From contig JAODUP010001431.1 in assembly GCA_025642065.1 (NCBI GenBank), positions 42,501-106,500 of the forward strand: 64,000 nt of DNA, in the 5' to 3' direction. This document shows, piece by piece, positions 12,641-24,438 of the stretch (its first letter is position 1; each line of letters starts with the position of its first letter). Source of the stretch: Paralvinella palmiformis (lineage: Eukaryota > Annelida > Polychaeta > Terebellida > Alvinellidae). Both the position numbers and the translations under genes were made by a program. Below the pieces are notes generated by a model that worked only from the letters and a program-made list of their open reading frames with translations, was not told the DNA's origin and made no database searches.

Positions 12641-12971
12641 TAATAATAATAATAATGATAATAATAATAATAATAATTACAAAACTTCTATAGCGCTAAT
12701 ATCATTGAAAAGAATCGATCTCAGTAGAACACCTAGTACAGTGGTTGGGCAAAACTCATAGTCCGGGTTGGATGCAAAGTTCATCAACAATGATCAGATG
12801 GAAGGGAAACTTAGGAAGGATAAGTGAGTCTGAAAAGGTGAGTTTTCAAATGGTGACGGAAAGAAACTATGCTATTTGATGATTTAACATGTTCAGAGAG
12901 TGAATTCCAAAGAGTAGGGACAGCAACAGTAAAATCACGAGTCCCAGCATGAGGTTTAACCCTGGAAACAG
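12641..12971 (-). mobile_element. 5'-truncated CR1/L2-type LINE, 3' end with (AAT)n tail
   Basis: On the minus strand this carries the end of a LINE ORF2 (the conserved stretch around FSVAVPTLWNSL, about 12895-12950), the 3' UTR and an ATT tail that reads as (AAT)n at 12641-12678. It matches 62320-62660 on the plus strand and 17470-17570 on the minus strand. It sits between acttccttgg and aaaattgtcaatgttgttg, which are adjacent parts of block H in the other copy (near 37065-37090, inverted). It therefore inserted after the two H copies separated. It is a typical dead, truncated insertion. Confidence 0.85.
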
Positions 12972-13287
12972 AAAATTGTCAATGTTGTTGCTAGAGCTGA
13001 GGCTAATTAACTCAACTTAAATCAACTAACAGGTTATCAGGTCGACATAAAACTATGAAATATACACGAGTACTTCTTTGATAGAAAGCTTAGAGTATAT
13101 CAGTTCTGTACTTTCTACGGTTTATTCGAATACACTCTCTATCACTGTCACAGATATCCAGATCTAATCACAAATTACAAAATTCAGGATACGAACAACT
13201 TACAAATAATTACTGTATTCTAATTGAGCAACACTAAGCGAACAATCACCTATGATATGACTTGAGACGAGACACAGACACCACCAG

Positions 13288-13289
<2 letters not shown>

Positions 13290-13367
<78 letters not shown>

Positions 13368-13379
13368 GATAGATAGATG
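13290..13379. repeat. (AT)n-(ATAG)n microsatellite
   Basis: AT repeats to 13334 followed by ATAG tetranucleotides with one variant unit. Confidence 0.95.
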
Positions 13380-13445
13380 GGTAGATCATTTATTTAAGTC
13401 TCACCTTGTGTATACACTAGACCAGATATATTTAAATAATAACAT

Positions 13446-13448
<3 letters not shown>

Positions 13449-13532
<84 letters not shown>
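13449..13532. repeat. (AT)n microsatellite
   Basis: About 84 bases of AT with one phase break at 13498-13500. It lies at the edge of the segment that differs between the two H copies, whose other copy has a long AT tract at 36660-36739. Confidence 0.95.
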
Positions 13533-13533
<1 letters not shown>

Positions 13534-13721
13534 CAAAAATCACTTTATTTGAGCTATGAGAGACATGGAAATAATATTACTAAAACAAAATTATACAGTA
13601 TTATATTTACATTGTAAGAACCATAACATTCACAGAGTTGTTATAACACATATACAATTCGCCTTCTATGCAGGATTTTGTTCAGGATACTGGAAGTAGA
13701 ACGAAGAATATCAGAGTTACT

Positions 13722-14345
13722 TTACAGATAAATGAACTTATCTTCATCGCTCATAACATTAAAAACACACTTAAAAGTGGAGATCTTTGTGAATAATTCA
13801 CATCGAAGATCACCATACAATGTACATAACATTAAAATAGAAGCTCGTCCTATAGTCTGCAAGTACAGGGTTGTCTCTCCTAATTGGTGCCATCCCATAC
13901 CCAAATCTAGATAATACCGATCTATTTCTCCTACACATAATCATCGTAACGTATGGCTCAGTAGAAACTTCATGTTTGAAAAGTCTGTATGTCCATAGTT
14001 GATTTCCAACATTACCCGATGGTGCATCATGTTGATTAATTTTAGAATACCAGTGGTGTGCACATTTGCTTGTGACATCGCTAGGTCTAGTTCATTGATG
14101 CCATGCTTAATATTAAAAAGCGTGTTTACTTCATTCACATATAGCATTTGAAGGGAGCACATACATTTGTTGAAATGATCAATCCAATTACGTTTGCCGT
14201 TATGGACTTTCTCGGCACACCTCATAACTACTTTCCTCATAACCCTGTTCTCAGTCGTATTAACCGATATATCTATACCATTGCCAAACAGACAGATAAC
14301 CATTGCATTACATATTAACAATGAATGTTGTAACATAGTAACCAC
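13722..14345 (-). pseudogene. Unrecognised 207-codon frame with one internal TGA
   Basis: On the minus strand a frame of 134 codons (14345 down to 13941) ends in TGA. Reading continues in the same frame for a further 73 codons to 13722 without another stop. The amino-acid mix is not low-complexity: it has cysteines, tryptophans and helix-like leucine/methionine runs, for example INELDLAMSQANV and LYGDLRCELFTKIS. I recognise no family. A stop lies just before the frame and the first codon is GTG, so any true 5' part would be in another exon or lost. The segment is confined to the part of block H copy 1 that has no counterpart in copy 2. It could be a decayed mobile-element gene or a chance frame. 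Confidence 0.25.
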
Positions 14346-14654
14346 TCATATATGTTGCCCATCTCTGACGAGCACCGCTGACAAAAAATATTATTCTGTT
14401 CCAACAACTGTAAACATTCAATATGTATGATTACAATAATATCTTCACCTGGTAAACGATAATCAATTATAATGGCTAATCTCCAGGCACACTTCATTTG
14501 TTGACAGGCTATCATATCTTAATTCAAACATGCTTTAATCTGCTTTGACCTACCATTTAATGACAACAACCACAACTCCCCCCCCCGGCCGGTTCAGAAG
14601 AGATACACAGTTAAGATAATTAATTTTCATGAAACACAAATCTTTCTATCTAAA

Positions 14655-14679
14655 CATCATCATCATCATCATCATCATC
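14655..14679. repeat. (ATC)n trinucleotide run
   Basis: About eight ATC units. The inverted counterpart in block H copy 2 is the (ATG)n at 35648-35669, so it is ancestral to the block. Confidence 0.9.
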
Positions 14680-15605
14680 TTGATATATCTAAGATACCAG
14701 GATCTGATAACGTTGGATACATTATTTATGTTACAGAACCGTATACTCTGTTATCTCTCTTAGCGATCGATCATTAAGAATATCATATATTTCCGTCCTG
14801 ATTGAAGAACACATACATTTATATCTTGGATATTCTTGGTTCCCTTTTATAAAGTTAATATTTTGTTCGTTGGTTCTGTTAACTTTGTTACACGTAAATG
14901 CGAACGATACAGACATGGATAATTAAACACACATAGCTAATGATACACATATAGCTAATAATACGTTTATTACATATCATAATTTCCTGTTTTATGCCTA
15001 AATCTGTCTCGGAGAAACTATTCTCATTTCTGGCATAATAATTCAGAACACTTCGTCTTGATTATTGACGACCAGTTGGGATCTGCTCGAAATAATTACA
15101 AAGAGGGCGCTACAAGCGACCCGGTCGTAAATTGGGGCTCATTCCATATATCCATGTTCCAAATATCCCTTGTTCGCCTTTACGCCAGATTAAATTTCAG
15201 TTCAGCGGACGTCACTGCGTCCAATGTGTTTTCACTCAAATACGTCATCTACGTCATCATAAAAAGTGAAATAAGGAAATTAAGAATAAGAAATTAAAAA
15301 TAAAAGTACAAAAAGTAAATAAAAAAACATCCTGTTTACATCAAACACCGATCTACGTTAAGGCCTTTGGAACCATTTAATAACGTCGGGTGGTGTATGT
15401 GTACATACATCATGATACAGTTTTAAAAAACGGAGACTTCACGGCATCATATATTTAGGCCGTAAACAAGAACATATTGATAAACAACGACACGATAAAT
15501 AGTTAAAACATTCACCAAACTTCCGACGTGCCAGTGCTCAGGCTCTTACTCAAATGAAAGACTCTCAGATATAAACAAGCTCGTAACTCGTAAAAATCGC
15601 GACTT

Positions 15606-15644
15606 CGCCGACACTGGCGCCGCGATGCGGCAAAAAGGTCGGCG
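15606..15644. other. GC-rich nested inverted repeat (hairpin potential)
   Basis: The outer arms cgccgac (15606-15612) and gtcggcg (15638-15644) enclose inner arms gccgc (15619-15623) and gcggc (15627-15631) with a GAT loop. The surrounding 150 bases are much more GC- and CpG-rich than the window. The matching sequence in block H copy 2 (about 35100-35160) keeps part of the inner stem but not the outer pairing, so the structure itself is not conserved. Confidence 0.5.
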
Positions 15645-16065
15645 TTTCGCCACATTTAGAGCAATTAACGTAGATCATCTCGTTTATTGGTTATAGGGCC
15701 TTATTGTTAACAATAGACTTCTAGTAAAACATGTCATGGCAAATTAGTTGATAATTATTAAAAAAAAATAATTCATTATTCATTTACCTGGTAGAAGCAT
15801 TGGCTATTTACCTCGTCGGTTTATACAGATTCTAAACTTCTTCTACGTAGATGATGACAAATTGAACAATATAAATAACAATTAAGTTATAAATATCAAA
15901 TTTAAAACAAAATGTCACAGACCATTTTTGTCTTGGTTTAATTATTAATACATCCAATTTCAGATATTTATTACAATAAAAAAATCAATTTGATAAATTC
16001 TGTTAGCATTGTAAACATTGAATAGTCTTGTTAGTTTATATACAGATACACAACTTGTTATTAAA

Positions 16066-16989
16066 TATTATTACCACAACCTGCCTTAAATATTTGTTGC
16101 ATATTGTTGTATTTATGATTGGTGGAGTTATGATCTACATTGATCATATGGGATGCTGGTCTTCACTCTTCAGGTTTAGATAATGCTTTGCCGAACCTTG
16201 TTATCGTAATAATTAAAGCATAAATACTATCCTAAAATAACTTGATATATTATTATATATCTGTATAGCATTGGCAAATAAAAAGTAATGCTATTTAGTA
16301 TAGAATTGACCTTCACGTGAATAAATTAAATCCGGCATTGAAATTGGCGAATAAGGACATAATTATAAATAACACAACTCCCCTCATTTATAAGATAAAA
16401 GCATCCTATTTTCACTAATTGCCTAAAACACGAAGTGTTTTGGCCCAGAAAATATTTTCCTAACAATAAAGACGGATTTGGTCAGAATGTCAAATTTATT
16501 ATGTGAGGCAACAGACACAGTCCATATAGACAGAGTCGATCTCTAGGTTATCTGGTATCAGTGCACTTAATACTAAGCTGATCCCTGTTCATTATTATTT
16601 AGAAAAGGTGACAGATGAAAACAATTTCTGACAATCAATTTCAAAATGATAACATATTCTTGGAAATTGTACAAAAATGTTATTATTAACAAAGGGTTTG
16701 CGATGAAAAAGCAATTCTGTGGGCGTAAATTTGAGCTATTCTACAGTTTGTATAGTTATCAAGTGTTTAGGTCAGTGTTTATGGCCTAACGTTGAAAATG
16801 AATATATTTGTGTATTAATAATGAGATAATAGTGTCAAACACTAATCTAAGGTGGAACCCAACTGCACGTTTTCATGTCGTAAGAAGTAAACAAAGAAAA
16901 ACGGCAACATAACAAACAGGAAACGAACACGGAAAGAATGGTTTTGTTCTTGTATGGTTGGCTACCGTCTCGTATTTGGATGTTTTATG
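16066..16989. other. No feature recognised
   Basis: AT-rich sequence after the end of block H. An 87-codon minus-strand frame at 16873-17136 overlaps the decayed U-core copy and is not kept in other copies. Confidence 0.5.
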
Positions 16990-17215
16990 TAACAACAGCA
17001 ACATCTCTTGGAAACGAGAAACATTTTTGTTGCATCGAACCTTTGGAGAAACGATGACGTCTGTGTCGTCGATGGATGTTCTGATAACCTTTAAGTGATC
17101 ACCACTACACCAGACTAGCATGATCCAAGTCACCAAGAGGGTGACAGTTATACTTGTACCGATGTTAACTTGTCAGGACAAAAGGTTGTTTCATGAACAT
17201 ACATCAGAAATATCA
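16990..17215 (+). repeat. Diverged fourth copy of the unit U core
   Basis: Aligns with 44640-44880 of copy B: ctgataacctttaag (17080-17095), accactacaccagactagc, caagagggtgacagttatact (17147-17160 region) and caggacaaaagg are shared in the same order. Identity is roughly 65-70%, and the 84-codon frame is broken. It shows that the element family is older than the three near-identical cores. Confidence 0.65.
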
Positions 17216-17228
17216 CAATCTCACTATA

Positions 17229-17253
17229 TCCATCCATCCATCCATCCATCCAT

Positions 17254-17328
<75 letters not shown>
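17229..17328. repeat. (CATC)n-(AT)n compound microsatellite
   Basis: About seven CATC units lead into about 72 bases of AT. Confidence 0.95.
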
Positions 17329-17330
<2 letters not shown>

Positions 17331-17394
17331 CCATTTTAATTTTAGTATTATATATCATAATCTACTGCTGAGGAAATAAAATCAGCCAATATTA

Positions 17395-18213
17395 AAAACA
17401 TTGTAAGATTACTGTTGAAGATTTTATTGAAACGCCGGTAGCTATTTTGAAATGTGCTACTTTTTCATCTATTTGATATTCCACAACATGTTCAGAGGGT
17501 GAATTCCAAAGAATAGGGACAGCAACTGAAAAAGTACGAGTCCCAGCATGAATTTTAACAACAAGTGAAAACCAGATGAACGGAGCTCTCTGGGCTTGGG
17601 TGCTAAATAAAGCATGGAACATAGATATGAAGGTTCTCCAGAAGAAAGAGGTTTGATAGGCAATAGTTTAGAGTTTCACAATGATGCAAAATTGAACAGA
17701 GAGCCAATGAAGAGATGTCAGAGGTGGGACAGAATGGGAACACCGAGGAGAGCGTGTGACAACCCTATAGCTAAACAGATTTGAACACGCGGAAGTTTTA
17801 GATTACCCTTAGATGCGACGTTATAAAGAAGAGAGTTGCAGTATTCAAGCCTACTAGTAATGACTGCTGTAGCGATGGTTTTGACGTCTGAATGAGAAAT
17901 ATAGCGCCGAATACGGCGAAGGTCACGAATATGATAGAAACAGGAGCGAGATGTCAGAGAAATTAAGATCGCTATCAAATATAATACAAAGATTACCTAC
18001 AGCGCTTGATGGTGTGATGCTATGAGTAAGGATGTTAGTAAGGACGAAATGAGTAAGTTTCCTGCTTTGTCTGGATGTTGACAGGATATTGACAGGATTA
18101 TTTGAGAAAGTGAATACGAATGGAATATGTTTGTTCTTAGGCATTTCGTAGATATAGATAGTATCACCCAGATGGCCGCTCCATATTTTCAGGAAATCTA
18201 CGCATGTCACCAA
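17395..18213 (-). mobile_element. CR1/L2-type LINE remnant, C-terminal part of ORF2
   Basis: On the minus strand the order is: SSAVGNLCIIFDSDLNFSD (about 18000), IRDLRRIRRYISHSD (about 17910), ITSRLEYCNSLLYNVASK (about 17850), then after frameshifts SGEPSYLCSMLYLAPKPREL (about 17620) and FSVAVPILWNSP (about 17510). This is the usual order of the region after the reverse-transcriptase palm in CR1/L2 elements. Several frame changes are needed, so it is inactive. It belongs to the same family as 12641-12971 and 61985-62660. No trinucleotide tail is evident at its 3' side. It abuts a different LINE remnant running the other way at 18.2 kb. Confidence 0.85.
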
Positions 18214-18224
18214 ACACTTACCGC

Positions 18225-19130
18225 CACATCAAGTGAAACCGCCTTATTATACTGTAGATTGTGAACTACTACGTGACCACTTCCTGGCCCAATTGAGCCG
18301 AGAGAGTGGTAACCGTTCAGATATTGATAGTCGTGATCTGTGCGAGCTATTCCAAACATGTGACGAATCCTCTTCAGATATGAAATTGTGTTATAATGGA
18401 ATGGAACCTGATGCTGTCAATAGTTTTGTATGTCTTAGGGTGGTGCTCGTATAAACTGGAATATTCACCAATGAACAGAAGTCAATAGCTCATCAAGCAC
18501 GACAGTCAATGGCCAAACTGCCTAAATGGATTTTATAAACTTTATACCTATTAACGCATTGAGTTATTTGATAAATTTCTAAAAACTGTGATAACGTAGC
18601 ATTCAGATATCTGGAGCTTCCACAAAGGGAAAGACCCAGAACTGCTACCTGCACAGATCTTTATTAAAATGTGATACTGAAGTTGGTAAGCTAAACAGAG
18701 TGTCACTTATGGTAAACGTAGTATATGAATGCGGCTTACGCCATGCGAGGGCATCCTACGTACTTGGAAAAGGAAGGTTTTATTTCTATGTTTAAAGAAA
18801 GATTGTTTGGTACATGTGACAAACATTAGATAGCTAGATACGTCAAGAGGTCAACATTATTTGTATATAAAACAAACCGAATCAAAGGTTTCTTAAGGCA
18901 ACATAACCATTTTGAACGTATCAGATCATCAAATAATAAGTATTAATTTAATTTAATTTCGGACATGTAATCATAGGTTGGACATCGAGAACGGTGAGTG
19001 GCAGAAGTCACAACCTATATACTCGGTGGACAGATTATGTACCAGATGTGATAAGATAGATGATGAATATTAATCAATTCTTAAATGCAGTATACGAACA
19101 GCCTATGTATGCCACAATATCACACTTATC
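18225..19130 (+). mobile_element. LINE remnant of a different family, 3' part of ORF2
   Basis: In broken plus-strand frames I read a VNSF(V) strand motif of the RT connection region (about 18415), then TNEQKSIAHQARQSMAKL (about 18470-18520), ELFDKFLKTVI followed by SDIWSFHKGKDPELL (about 18560-18650), and finally DIENGEWQKSQPI with a CTRC-x-EDEY-like cysteine motif (about 18985-19080). This order is typical of the C-terminal half of LINE ORF2 proteins. The short 73-codon frame at 18233-18454 is part of it. Numerous stops and indels make it a fossil. Confidence 0.7.
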
Positions 19131-21204
19131 ATCGTAGTGTATAAATGTACGCTGTTATTAAATAATTTTAAATATGAAGTGAAACTAACCAATTATATCC
19201 AGACATGGGATGGGTTTATCTGAACCGTATTATCATTTTCACTAAATTCCATCTATTATTGAACTCTGATTGAAGGCTTGGGCCGAATCAAACAATTTTG
19301 AATCGAAACCACACACTAGCTTCCAATTCATCACCGTGATATACATCATTTATTGGTTGTGTGGTGCTTTGAAATGAGCATAGAACAAAAAAAAAAGGAA
19401 CAGTGTAATATTTACACACATATCATGTCATAGAAAATCTACAAATCATATAGCAGACAAAAATGTCAGTATTATCTACACCTAGGCGTGTTGTACTTAC
19501 TGTTATCACACACCACACCCTTGCGAAAGGTAAAATAAATATATATAGATGGTTCCACGAGTAGCAATATCATCTCTAAATATAAGTCATTGAAACTACA
19601 GAATAAAGAACCATAGAGATTGATATACTATGCGCAAAATAAATAGTTACTAACATTGCTGTCCAACACCAAATTTTACTAAGCAGCGATAGGTATTGCA
19701 GGTGTTTTCATGCATTACATTTTAGCGGTTCTATATCCGCAATTCTTCGAAAAAAAAAAGCTTCCACTTCAATACGATGTTTGACTTATATTTTCCCTAT
19801 TGAACTAACGTTAATTGATGACTGGTTCAATAGTAAGCTCCCTCAAAGTCTTCTCTATCAAAACAATGAGAGAAATTAGATTTATGCTATCGTTTTAGTG
19901 TTGTAGATCATCGTCATAACAGGACAGTCAGAAAATGAGCACCCCCCTTTCTAAATGTCTTGGATTATCTCATAATCATTATATAAACTTGTGTTAGACG
20001 GACGTGCATGTAGACAGGTTATTCGTTATGTGTGTGGTGCATGCATTATGGAATATAATCGATCACAAATAGGCTATTATTTGGGGTTATTACCACAAGG
20101 AAAAAAACGTCCGGTAATTTGATAGGTTTTTAGCTCCGGTTTAACCTGTAATGCATCGCTCAGGCTGTTATCCTCTTCTCATGTTTTATATCGGGATAGA
20201 AGAATGAGCGAATCACGAGTATGCAATAAAACTAATAAAAGTTTTGTTTTAATGGATGAGCTTCGTACGACGGATGATTGATGGTTGATAAGGCAATGTT
20301 GACAATGACCGATCGCTTTAAATACGAATATTTTAGAAAATACTTAGATTAAAATATTTAATTAATAACTCCCGAAAACACTAATTTTGTTCATGATCAA
20401 GTAGAATTTGGTGCCTTTATAATGTGGCGACTCGCAAATTGAGAAGTTGCTAGTTAATATTAAATCGATGGCTACCTGCTGTCAGACAAAGAACCATTCT
20501 CGGCTCGATAAAGGAGCCAAGAGGTAGGTTCTGAACTAATATATATTATATTCTTATAAATGCAAAACAGAATATGTGTACAGTAGAAGAATCCCACTTT
20601 TTGTAAACGTCAATCCTGAATTGGGAAAGGTAAAACAAGTAAGGCCATTATTCCTAAATAATGTAACATTTGATCAACATGATGACGATCCCAAATAATA
20701 TGTTAACATGACAGCAGAGCCTAAAGAGATAACATGATTAATCAACTAGTAAAAAAGGGTTATAGTAAAATAATTAATTATACATTCAATTATACATTCA
20801 AAACCCGCTACATATGTATTAAGGGATAACAATTCCACGACCTATCCATTGTCCATAATACAGAAAAGGACCACCTTTGGATAACTATTGTCAAAGCCAT
20901 TTTGTAAATGTTTTTCAATTAGGACATACAAATTTAATATTCTAATATTCTCGGAGAAAATACGGTAACTATCAAGAGTGAATCTAGAGATGATGACAAA
21001 GATTGCATTAATAAGTGAAAGTTAATATTTATATTATCAGAAAATGTGGAATATGTTGGTTGAATAGTTTATCGAGTGAGTAAAAGAGCATGTGGGTTGA
21101 TCAATTAGAATGTCACTGAATTAATGAGTTATAGAGGTTATAGTTAGGGATGACTCTGATCAAATGTGAGACAGATAGCCAAATGATTACATCGAAAGGA
21201 AATG

Positions 21205-21375
21205 GAATGATGATCGAACCGAAACGTTTTATTGAAGAATGAAACATTCCCCAAATATACGTATCAGCCGGGTTCTAGCTCTCACTTTGTGTGCGTCATA
21301 GGAGTGAAAGTTGTAATGTCTCATCATTCAATGACAGTTTACCTTTATCACCAAAGTACAATCTTGCTAGTGATG
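21205..21375 (+). repeat. Diverged fragment resembling unit U
   Basis: The run attgaagaatgaaacattcc through ccaaatatac and then tcatcattcaatgacagttt and cacctttatca parallels 52255-52410 of copy C in order and spacing. The motif aaacgtttt-attgaagaatgaaaca also recurs at 37475-37510 in block H. Identity is low and the extent is uncertain. Confidence 0.45.
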
Positions 21376-22858
21376 GCTAATTAAGAAATGTATCCGATGT
21401 TAAGAGAAGTGGGATTTAAATGTGACCTCGATAAATAAAGTACGATATGCTGTACCTAATTAATACGATTTATATTACAGTGAAAATGAGAAGCACACAT
21501 TACATTGAAATAAAGATCACAACACCCAATGTGTCCATTAAAGTGGAGACTATATGTTATTCCAAACATGTGTACTCAATAACGCTGAGATGGTTAACTG
21601 TTCTCATTTGTCAATCATAAATGTATGTTTTTGTTGTTTTATACTTCTGGTAGTTAATTCAGGCGAATAAGTGAGTGAGTAAGTAGACTTGTGAGTGTGT
21701 GACTGACTGAGTGAAACAGTCAGTTATCCAGCCAATGAGTTAGTCAATATATCACTACGTAGGTCTTTGTTACATGTATTCCAAAGTTTCCCTTTAGAAG
21801 AGCCTACATTAGTGTATTATTATGAACATCATACGTAACTCTTTCCGTAACTGGTAATGTGACTCAGACACACATGCTACCATCTGCACAGGCTAACTGT
21901 GAACTGCCAAACATTTAAATGTCTTTTATCGAATAAGAAATTTCAACTAGAATTACATTTATGTTCTAATTATATACATAATTGTATTAATACACAAGGA
22001 ACAAAAAATATATCTTATAGACGCCGAGGGTTTGGCTAATCAATGGATACCAGTTAAGAGTCAACATGATATCACGATTTGTAATTAGATGGCTGGGAAG
22101 CTAACTGTATATATCTTTCTTTATTGTTAATCCTAAAAGGAAGTTATCGAAACGTTCAAATTATTCAGTTCCCTCGTTAATATAAAGGAATTTGAAGTAT
22201 TTGAAATATTGATGGAAAGGGGAATGATAAGGGATTGTGATATTACATACATCCTCTTTAATTGTGTCTAATTAGAAAAAAGCTCTTGTTTTAAAAAGTA
22301 AGTTTGTTTTCAGGATAACAAAACCCTATTCAGTTAATTTCAGTTGGTTAATTGTCATGCACGTCGTGGCATTATAATCGAGATATTTGAAAGATAACAC
22401 AGGCATGTTAAACTTTAAATTTAAACACACATTGCTTCTTATTAGTCAACCTCTCTAATATCAGCCTCTTTATGGGTAATTGAGTTGCCAAACCAAGTTA
22501 TTAATCTACTGAGCGATGTAGCCACCAAGTTATTAATTCACGGAGTCAGGACCATCACGAATAGAGTCTGTTTTTCAATAAATAATGTATATTAATTCTC
22601 GTCAAACGTCTGATCGTCATGGCGTTATCAATTTTTCCTTCAATACCTTGGAGAAAATCTTTTTGTGTACCATCGCTGACAATGACATAATTCCCAAGGA
22701 ATAGCAATTTCTATACCTTGATTGAGGTAAATGCCCCAAAACAACATATCAGCATATCAACTGGAGTAAGGTATGGCTATTATTTTATTAATAAATATAA
22801 TTTAATTCCTCGTGCTCATAAAAATACGGCAATGTTCTGATATTAAAGAGTGTAGCAA

Positions 22859-22859
<1 letters not shown>

Positions 22860-22898
<39 letters not shown>

Positions 22899-22917
22899 TA
22901 TATATATATATATATAT
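22860..22917. repeat. (AT)n microsatellite with AAAATT centre
   Basis: Two AT runs meet at a short aaaattata break. The whole tract is nearly self-complementary. Confidence 0.92.
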
Positions 22918-23500
22918 CAGTGTAAAGACGTCGGTTCATTGCATTATTCGATCGTTAATATGTTCAATTAATGTTTTATTACCTAATGTTTCTGTTGTTT
23001 CAGTTCAACTGTTAAGTGACTGATTTAAACTTATTATATTTATTTAAATATATATTTACAACTATTATCTGTACTTATATTTAATATCCTTTCCAGGACA
23101 CTTCTATTGGTTTATTTACTATGTTTTGCATTGTCTTTGTTTGAGTACATTTGCGAGGTTATCTCCCTCCAATTTATTTATTAACCAGCCAATTTATAAG
23201 CGAACCAGTTATAGTTAAGTGTTGGATGTGTACCCGTCACCATATATATTATGTTAAGTAGGTGTATAAAAATAGGTTTGAAAAATTAGTTGAATTGTTT
23301 CAATATTGAGGATATTAGGATATTAAGAAAAGAAAATAGATGACAAATATTCAAATGTGACTTCTAATTACATTAATATTAAGGAACTCATTTATTGTAC
23401 TGCTAATTACTTTAAATATAACAATGGTTATTGTTTTTAAGCAGAAAAATATATTAAAAAGAAAAATCGATTTGTTTCTTGGGGGAGCGGATGTACCTTA

Positions 23501-23836
23501 TTGCTTTGTAGAAGATTAATTATAAAACAACGAGAACAAACAATGAGGTACGGTAATAATAAGATCATTGGCCATCCCATCTTAGGCTATATGACTTTTT
23601 GGTTCCGTTTAATTGAACAACACCGTGACGCCTTTCTCGAGCCATTTTGGTCACTAAGAGAATGCCAAATAGACCTGGAAGGTGTTGCTGTTTTTGGCAA
23701 TGATGGCTCGATACGACAAACACTAATGCCAGTCTGTTGTGTTACAATAAATACAATATCCCGTAATCTCAGGTATCAAACGGGGAGAGAAATATTTGCC
23801 TTGGGTGACTCTAGGCTTCTTGTTCCTAATAATTGA
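23501..23836 (+). CDS. Unrecognised 111-codon frame (coding status doubtful)
   Basis: The frame is in a patch somewhat richer in GC than its surroundings and is not low-complexity. It contains GYMTFWFRLIEQHRD (about residues 29-43), a WSLRECQIDLEGVAVFGNDG stretch (about 50-69) and a cysteine pair (CC). The hydrophobic-FGNDG motif slightly recalls the catalytic-strand context of MULE-type transposases, but the neighbouring residues do not support that clearly. There is no second copy in the window. It could be a fragment of a transposase exon or chance. Confidence 0.2.
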   Translation: MLCRRLIIKQREQTMRYGNNKIIGHPILGYMTFWFRLIEQHRDAFLEPFWSLRECQIDLEGVAVFGNDGSIRQTLMPVCCVTINTISRNLRYQTGREIFALGDSRLLVPNN

Positions 23837-24337
23837 ATGCACTTTCTGACGATAAGCTGACCTATTATTTTAAAAAGAAATTCTTAATGTGATAACGAGG
23901 GTCCATCCCGATGTCAATATTTCTGACGTTTTAATTATACTATGTATTTATATATCAAATCTACGTCCACCAGTTCACGAAGATCGCATTAAGATGTACA
24001 TGCTTATGTAGGTCAACTACACATGCCACGCGTCGACTCTATTTTGTTAAAATAGACAAAAACCAAAATGGCTGACCCTTCTTAAATGTTTTCAACAGAA
24101 TAACGATACCATGTCATATTTTAGCTGCATGTCTTATTCCAATTAGGATTATGACATTAAAAGTAAAAACAAAAAAAATGATTAATTCTTCTAAAACAAA
24201 GTCCATATAGGGTTAAAATTGTAGCGTAGATTGGATATTGTTCTGAATATAATCCTGAAATATATTTATTTAATTAAACACCGTCCCATATCCTCTGATT
24301 ACACTTGAATGTATTATTCAATTATTATTAGAAACGT

Positions 24338-24365
24338 CTACCGAATCAAGATATTAACAATCTTC

Positions 24366-24438
<73 letters not shown>

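Larger units (their letters stand above)
11835..16065 (+). repeat. Large repeat block H, copy 1
   Basis: Matches the reverse complement of 34715-37915 in two long collinear parts: 11835-13225 with 36840-37915, and 14315-16065 with 34715-36335. Landmarks include gatatccagatctaatcaca (near 13154), the tRNA-like head at 12535-12591, tcgtcagagatg (inverted) near 14365, ttcagaagagatacacag near 14590, and agatgatctacgttaattgc (inverted) near 15660. The middle part, 13226-14314, is replaced by unrelated DNA in the other copy. This copy has gained a LINE 3' fragment at 12641-12971. Confidence 0.82.
19131..23480. other. Long AT-rich stretch with few recognisable features
   Basis: No reading frame above about 60 codons is credible here. 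A (GTGA)-like patch occurs at 21668-21715. At 21230-21370 there is a weak resemblance to unit U (see the separate entry). The rest appears unique within this window. Confidence 0.5.

Noticed and set aside
15606..15644. Conserved RNA hairpin
   Set aside because: The pairing is not maintained by compensating changes in the inverted copy near 35.1 kb.
18233..18454. Independent 73-codon gene
   Set aside because: It is part of the plus-strand LINE remnant.
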